A stretch of 64,000 nucleotides of DNA from Rattus norvegicus (taxonomy: Eukaryota > Chordata > Mammalia > Rodentia > Muridae). This document shows positions 58,740-64,000 of the stretch, piece after piece. Each line of letters starts with the position of its first letter. Within the stretch, counting starts at the first letter, position 1. A program made the translations under genes and the position numbers. The DNA lies in NCBI RefSeq assembly GCF_036323735.1, contig NC_086024.1:60140424-60204423 (forward strand), in the 5' to 3' direction. The notes beneath the pieces were generated by a model. The model was not told where the DNA came from, did not search any database, and worked only from the letters and a program-made list of their open reading frames with translations.

Positions 58740-58920
58740 TTACAAAGTAGCAAGAAGATTGCTGAGTGGAAAGAGTGGCCCTTCCGTGAGACACCGAATC
58801 TCTTCACATCTTGGTCTTGGGCCTCTCAGTCTCAATGTTGTGAGAAGTGACTTTCTGTTGTTTATAAATAACTCCATCTCTGGTACTTTTGTTGCAGAAG
58901 TCTATAAAGGAACCAACATT
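58740..58920 (+). mobile_element. Ancient MaLR LTR 3' portion
   Basis: 'cgtgagacaccgaatctctt', 'cacatcttggtcttgggcct', 'gactttctgttgtttataaa' and a final 'tctggtacttttgttgcaga' follow the end of ancient mammalian MaLR LTRs (MLT1/MST-like) in order. Confidence 0.5.
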
Positions 58921-60089
58921 GTGACGAACATAAATCTCTACAAGAGAAATAAGTCTGCTTAGAAATTCTTAAAGAATTGCCATTCTCAAGCTTCATATTT
59001 TTTATTTATTGATTCCATTCATTTATTTATTTAATTATTCTTCAATGTCAATGAACCCAGGGCTCTGAGTAGGTTTTAGAAGCTCTTCACCACTGAGCTA
59101 ACCTTATATTATTTTATCTAAATTTTATAAAAGCTATCAAAAAGCCAAACCTAAGAAAGTGTATCTTACAAATATATCATACAGATTTAGGAATCTTTGC
59201 TTTCATTGAGACATGTAAAGTTTGTTAAATTCTGCTGTCTCTAAAGTCTGACCGTTAAGGCCAGGTTTATGTAGTACATGGACAGCTGGTTTACCTGAGT
59301 AGTCTACATAAATATTGGTGTTGTGTCTTCTTGTGTGAGTTTGTCATAGGATGATATGAGACATATTCCCAATTTGGTACTCAGGGTATCATCTAGGGAT
59401 TCATGAACAATTTTCCTCATCGTTGTTTAGTAAAAGGAAACAGTGTTTGCAAATAATTATATTTTATTTATTAAGGATAGTTATTTGATTGGGTTGTTTG
59501 CTTCTGAATATGAGGTATAAATGAGACTGGTAAATTGAGAGCTAGACATAGATAAGGAGAGAACAAACAGCAGAAAACAGAACAAGAAAATTAAATCACT
59601 GTTATTGCAAAGAACCATAATTTAATTTCCCTAATTAGTCAGGGAGACCAGTGAGACTTTTTTTTCTGATTCATACAGGTCAGCAATTTGTTTTTAATGA
59701 AGTTCTCTGCATCTGCTTTTACAGCCTCAGTCTGTTCATGCATCATAACAGTTGTTTAAATGACATTAACTTTAGATTCTAAAATATATGACTATAAATG
59801 TAATCCTCCAAGTTTCCACAATTCAAATCCTGGATATGTTGAGGTCCACAACACTGTGAGCATACCTTTGTTTTTATCTGGCAAAAATCTCTCAGTAAGA
59901 GCATGTTCAGACAAACTTAAGTTACATGCAGAAAATATCAGCAAATGATACTGAGTGACTGTGATTGATGTGTTCGAAGAGCCAATGATGACAATATAAA
60001 GAGAATGGACATTATTTATTGTTATAGAATGAATGATTGTATTCTAATAATGATTGGGTGTTTGTGTACTTGTTTGTTTGTTTGTTTTG
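58921..60089. other. Mostly unrecognised AT-rich DNA
   Basis: A decayed antisense ID-like SINE head ('tgaacccagggctctgagta' to 'ccactgagctaacc') lies at 59049-59103. Nothing else was recognised. Confidence 0.45.
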
Positions 60090-60230
60090 CAAAAAGAGTC
60101 TTTCTATATATCTTTGGCCTCCTTGAATTCACTCTGTAGGTCAGGATGTCCTTGAACTCACAAACATCTCCCTTCCTCTGTCTCTAGAATGCTGAAATTA
60201 AAGGTATCCACTGCCATACATGGCACAATC
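60090..60230 (-). mobile_element. Antisense B1 SINE
   Basis: 'ggcctccttgaattcactct', 'gtcaggatgtccttgaactc' and 'gaatgctgaaattaaaggta' follow antisense B1 order. A short (TTTG)n run at 60070-60089 is its reversed tail. Confidence 0.7.
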
Positions 60231-60944
60231 CATTCCTGACTTGTTTCTAAGATTTGTACCAGTGTCCTCTCCGTTAACAAAGTAAGGACAGAAAACTGGA
60301 AAATCTTGTGAGTTTTCCATTGTATTCTGGAAAGTGTGTGATTTCTACAATATTCACACTATTCAAAAGCTACTTGCATAAAATCATCCTCACTATTATG
60401 ATATCTGGGAGGAACTGAGAAAGGGGATAATATTTCAATGTAAACACATAAACTATCCAATAAGAAAAAAAGAAACAGAAATATTATCATATGAATCTAA
60501 ACTTTATCAAGGTTCCCTTATGAAAAAGTAAAAAAGAAAAGGCTGTATGATTTCCCAGAAAAATTTTGAGAATCATAAATTGTAGCTATTAAGACACCCA
60601 ATATTCCTACATTAAATGCAGTCTCTGATGTGGTGGGTGACAGCATACAAAAGATTGAAAGGGAACATTTGATTTTTTTTTAGTTAAAATAGGTATATCT
60701 AAGTACAAGAAAAGTCAATGCAGCAGAATGATGTCTAAAATACACACAAAGCAGGGAGTGTAATTGTTTAGCACGTCTGCATCTATTGTGGGGAAAAACC
60801 TATTACTTCACAGTTTCAAACTCAAAGACATGACAAATTAAAAAGAAAATAAATTGTTAAATTGTTCTGACAGAGATTGAAAACTCAGCTAGTTAGGCAG
60901 TCTTTAATATCTCTTGTTAATAAAAGGCAAAAAAAAAAAATCAG
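60231..60944. other. No recognisable feature
   Basis: AT-rich; 60404-60470 ('gggaggaactgagaaagggg', 'aataagaaaaaaag') may be a remnant of an L1 3' end. Confidence 0.4.
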
Positions 60945-61140
60945 GGCTGAAGCAGCAGCTTAATCACTGAAGGCATTAGCTACTCTACAAGAAGACCCAG
61001 GTTCAGTTTCCAGCACAGAAATGGTAGTTCCATAACCCCTACTCCAGATCCAGAGAACCCAAAGGATCATTAAGTGGTACATAGACATCAATGTAGGAAA
61101 AACACCTCTGCACACATAGAGAAACCACAGAAGCAAAATT
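60945..61140 (+). mobile_element. Old B3-type SINE
   Basis: 'ggctgaagcagcagcttaat', 'gaagacccaggttcagtttc' (B box) and 'acctctgcacacatagagaa' at the 3' end follow B3 order at low identity. Confidence 0.6.
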
Positions 61141-61995
61141 AGTAAACGCATCTCCTCAATAACTCTCAATTTTAATGTTCTTGTTTCCTCCATAAAAATA
61201 TAGATCAACAGATGACTACATTAGAAAACAAGATCTATCTTGACTTGAAGCCTTTACTAGAGCAACTAGACAAATGAAGGAAGCAGGGGATTCTAATGCA
61301 AAAAGAAGGATTCAAAGAATGTTTATTTGTAGGTTATGTTTTAAATTTTTAAATTAAAATGTAAAAAATCGAAAATCTTCATTTTCACAATATCAGATAA
61401 CAAATTTTGATTCCATGATTACAATATATGGCAACACAGAACTCATTAATTCATTAATAATACAATATTTGTAAATCCATCAAAGTAAAATTTTTACTGC
61501 ATTTTAATAGATTTTGCTCTTAATTTTAGACTTATTTTCCTGAAAAATAAATCTAAGTTACAAAATAAAAAATAGATAAATAAATAAATAAATAAATAAC
61601 CCAAAAACTTGACTTTTCTTCTGAAATTTACTCCAAACACTCAAGTGTTCCCTTTGACTTTTATATTCAAACATGACTTGAGAAATTGAAATTTCTTTTA
61701 AGAAAACTAAACTTATCTTTTCTCAAACCTCAATATTAAATAGTCATTTTAATTAATAGAATATCTATTTCACAAGAAAATGAAAACATGGTGACTAATA
61801 ACTGACAATGTCATATATATTGGCAGGCAGCAACATCTTATGAAAATAATGGCCATAATCTACTGATAACCCATCACTTTAATAATACTTAAGGCAGATA
61901 ACTTTAAATGCCCATCAACTTTACCCAGTGTGCGGATCCTCTGTAACATATTGAAGAATGAGCCCAGGTATTATAATTAAATAGGGATTTATTTG
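61141..61995. other. No recognisable feature
   Basis: Very AT-rich; an (AAAT)n microsatellite lies at about 61572-61599. Confidence 0.5.
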
Positions 61996-62330
61996 TGCTA
62001 TGATATGAATGTTCCTCCCAAAATTTTTGGAGCAATGTTGTGTAATAAGCTGAGGACATGGTGGGATTTTGATAGCTCTTCTCTCATGAGTGAATTAGTT
62101 CATTCTTAGACTGATGGAACAATGGAACATGTTACTGGGCTATTGCATGAGTTGCTTTATTTTAAACTCAAACTCCCTCTGACTTACTTCTGTGCATGTA
62201 ATCTCTGCCACCATGTAGAGATCAGAGGTCCCTTGTATGCATTGAATATTTCCTTCTCTCATGTGAGTTCTAAGGTTCTTCAGGTTGTCAGGTTTGTTGG
62301 TGAGTGCCTTTACCCATAGTGCCTGTCCTC
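61996..62330 (+). mobile_element. Possible ancient MaLR LTR (MST-like)
   Basis: It begins TGCTATGATATGAATGTTCC, close to the TGCTATGGTTTGGATGTTTG start of MST/THE1-type LTRs. Later 'catgagtgaattagttcatt' and 'tctgccaccatgtagagat' are in the expected order. It is strongly diverged. Confidence 0.45.
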
Positions 62331-62597
62331 TGTCTCTATTAATTCTTAAAATACTGGCATATGTAGAGGTTCAAAGTTAAAGGTGCATTTGTTCATCTGA
62401 TCATTTTTGAACTCTCTAAAATTTTACTTACTACTTTCCATAAATAAACAAAAACAGCATGTCTATGTAAAGATTATAATGTAATTTATTGAAGTGCTCC
62501 AAAGAATATATCTCAAACTTACAATGGGAGTTTTAACTAATTTCCTGTCACAAATACACAGATATAACTGCATTTATAGATTTATTTATGCATGAGT

Positions 62598-62635
62598 CAC
62601 AAGTTAAGGAAAAATACACAAGTTAAGGAAAAATA
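62598..62635 (+). repeat. 19-bp perfect tandem duplication
   Basis: CACAAGTTAAGGAAAAATA is present twice in direct succession (62598-62616 and 62617-62635), a simple small duplication. Confidence 0.97.
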
Positions 62636-62641
62636 AGAATG

Positions 62642-62732
62642 CACTGGAAATCTAGCTCAGTGGTTGAGCACAATTTTACTTTGTACAGGCTCTGATATCA
62701 ATTTCCAACACAAAAGGTAAAATAAATAAATT
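62642..62732 (+). mobile_element. Old ID-type SINE
   Basis: 'ctggaaatctagctcagtgg' then 'ttgagcaca' and a weak B box ('atatcaatttccaaca') with an AAATAAATAAA tail. It is much more diverged than the two ID elements with target duplications. Confidence 0.6.
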
Positions 62733-63600
62733 CACTCATGGCAAAAGCATTGATGGACACTGACCTCAAGCTGGGTTTTGCCTTTCCAGAAGGCACAGAA
62801 TGTTCTCTACATTTCATTTAATTCCCAAGTAGCAAAGAACACAAACACAATAGCCACCAAATTAACCAGCAAACAAATGTCCTTCAACAAAGAAAAGCAC
62901 AGAGTCACATGATCTCCATGGATGCTGTCACAGTTTCAAATCATAATATCAAATCTGAACAAGAACCTAAGTAAAGGTCAAAGGAGAGATATGGGCAGTA
63001 GTTAGGACTGTCTCTAGGAATCTGAAAGACTTATAGCCAATTAATGAGGAGAACACTATCATAGTAAATCTGATTCCCAAAGTAAGATGTGTGCTTATAA
63101 CTAGAGAATAGGGGCAAGATTAGCAGTAGGAGAAAAGGGTGAGGATATGATGAATTAAACCATAATTCTAGTTGATATCTTACATGTCAATAAAACAATA
63201 ATCTTGGGTCTATTCATTTCCCCTTGTTTAAAATCTATTAATTAATATGTGAGATAATGTCTAGATACAATTAAATATGAAGTATGAAGTAAAAGTCACA
63301 CACAGCTATTTCAGAGTACTGGAAATTAATTGATACTGAAAAGGCAGATAGTGACATCAGAAGTGGAGTATCCTGGGCTACTTCTTTTCATATTCTGTCC
63401 TGTTCTTTAAGGACCTGTCACTTTGGTTCTAGGAGACAGCTACTACTGAACTGCTTTTTCTGTTTGCTTGTATACTCTTCAGAATATTAGCACCTATTTA
63501 ATTTTAATAACTGAACTCATTCTTCAATATCTTTCAGAGTATCTGCACTTTGGTTCAAGTTGATGGACATATATATTTATCTGCCTTAAGGATGTGGAGA
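62733..63600. other. No recognisable feature
   Basis: AT-rich, no coding signal. Confidence 0.5.
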
Positions 63601-63633
63601 TACATATATATATATATATATATGTATATGTAT

Positions 63634-63679
<46 letters not shown>
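63601..63679 (+). repeat. (TA)n microsatellite
   Basis: About 79 bases, almost entirely alternating T and A, with GTATATG-type interruptions near 63623-63637. Confidence 0.96.
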
Positions 63680-63681
<2 letters not shown>

Positions 63682-64000
63682 TTCCCAAGATTTTCTACTT
63701 AAATAAAAGGCACAAAGATTTTATGTGTTTTTCTCCATCCTTAGAACTAAATATTATACCTACATACCTAATATGCACAAACTTTTCATGTAAATTATTT
63801 TAATTATAAAAGGAAAATGAGAAACATGAATAGAATTTTTTGCTTATAGTGGGTATGTAAAGGCACTTCAGATTTATTTTATGCTACTTTCCAGTTAGAC
63901 ACTTGTCATGGTGATGACTGGAGTGGAAGCAACCATTTAATAAAGGAATATTTAAAACATGCTCACTCTTTCAAAGAAATGAAAGAAACATATATTTCCA
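63680..64000. other. No recognisable feature
   Basis: AT-rich end of the window. Confidence 0.5.

Noticed and set aside
1..64000. A new multi-gene system (defence, biosynthesis, secretion)
   Set aside because: The window is repeat-rich mammalian DNA with no host genes that I can support. The unusual content is structural, in the retroelements.

Overview
The window looks like mammalian genomic DNA from a rodent, most likely rat. The evidence is two ID SINEs, each with an exact target-site duplication, plus B1, B2, B3 and B4 SINEs, rodent L1 LINEs of several ages, and MaLR-type LTRs. I find no host protein-coding gene, rRNA, CRISPR array or bacterial operon. The only long open frames that make biological sense belong to L1 retrotransposons. 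All assignments rest on reading the sequence and recalling family consensus features; no database search was possible.

Layout. 1-6.6 kb: the 3' end of a young L1, two older L1s with internal inversions (914-1550 and 3770-5995), a B4 SINE, a solo LTR and an antisense L1 tail. 7.05-13.99 kb: a full-length L1 (7347-13769) with an exact 16-bp target-site duplication, sitting inside an older MaLR-like LTR. Its ORF1 is intact at 357 codons and its ORF2 is broken by three small deletions. 14-27 kb: AT-rich, apparently non-coding DNA with sparse old repeats and one young ID element. 27.3-41.2 kb: a deeply nested complex. An old antisense L1 is interrupted by an LTR-like insert, by a sense L1 carrying a 2-kb internal deletion, and by younger antisense L1 pieces. 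The right part has been tandemly duplicated in units of 2334/2338 bp, leaving a hybrid L1 in the middle. 41.2-51.7 kb: SINEs, microsatellites, a second ID element (antisense), a degenerate 36-42 bp tandem array invaded by an L1 tail, and a cluster of B1/B3 relics. 53.2-56.6 kb: an antisense MaLR-type element with both LTRs and a primer-binding-site-like sequence. 56.6-64 kb: AT-rich DNA with old LTR and SINE remnants and a TA microsatellite.

How the parts relate. L1 supplies the reverse-transcription machinery used by itself and by the ID, B1 and B2 SINEs; the flanking duplications and A-tails here are products of that process. Nothing in the window forms a cellular pathway or a new defence or biosynthetic system. 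The strongest observations are structural: the L1-L1 recombination that left a hybrid element in a near-identical tandem duplication, the inverted L1s, and a tail-less L1 fragment that replaced part of its target.
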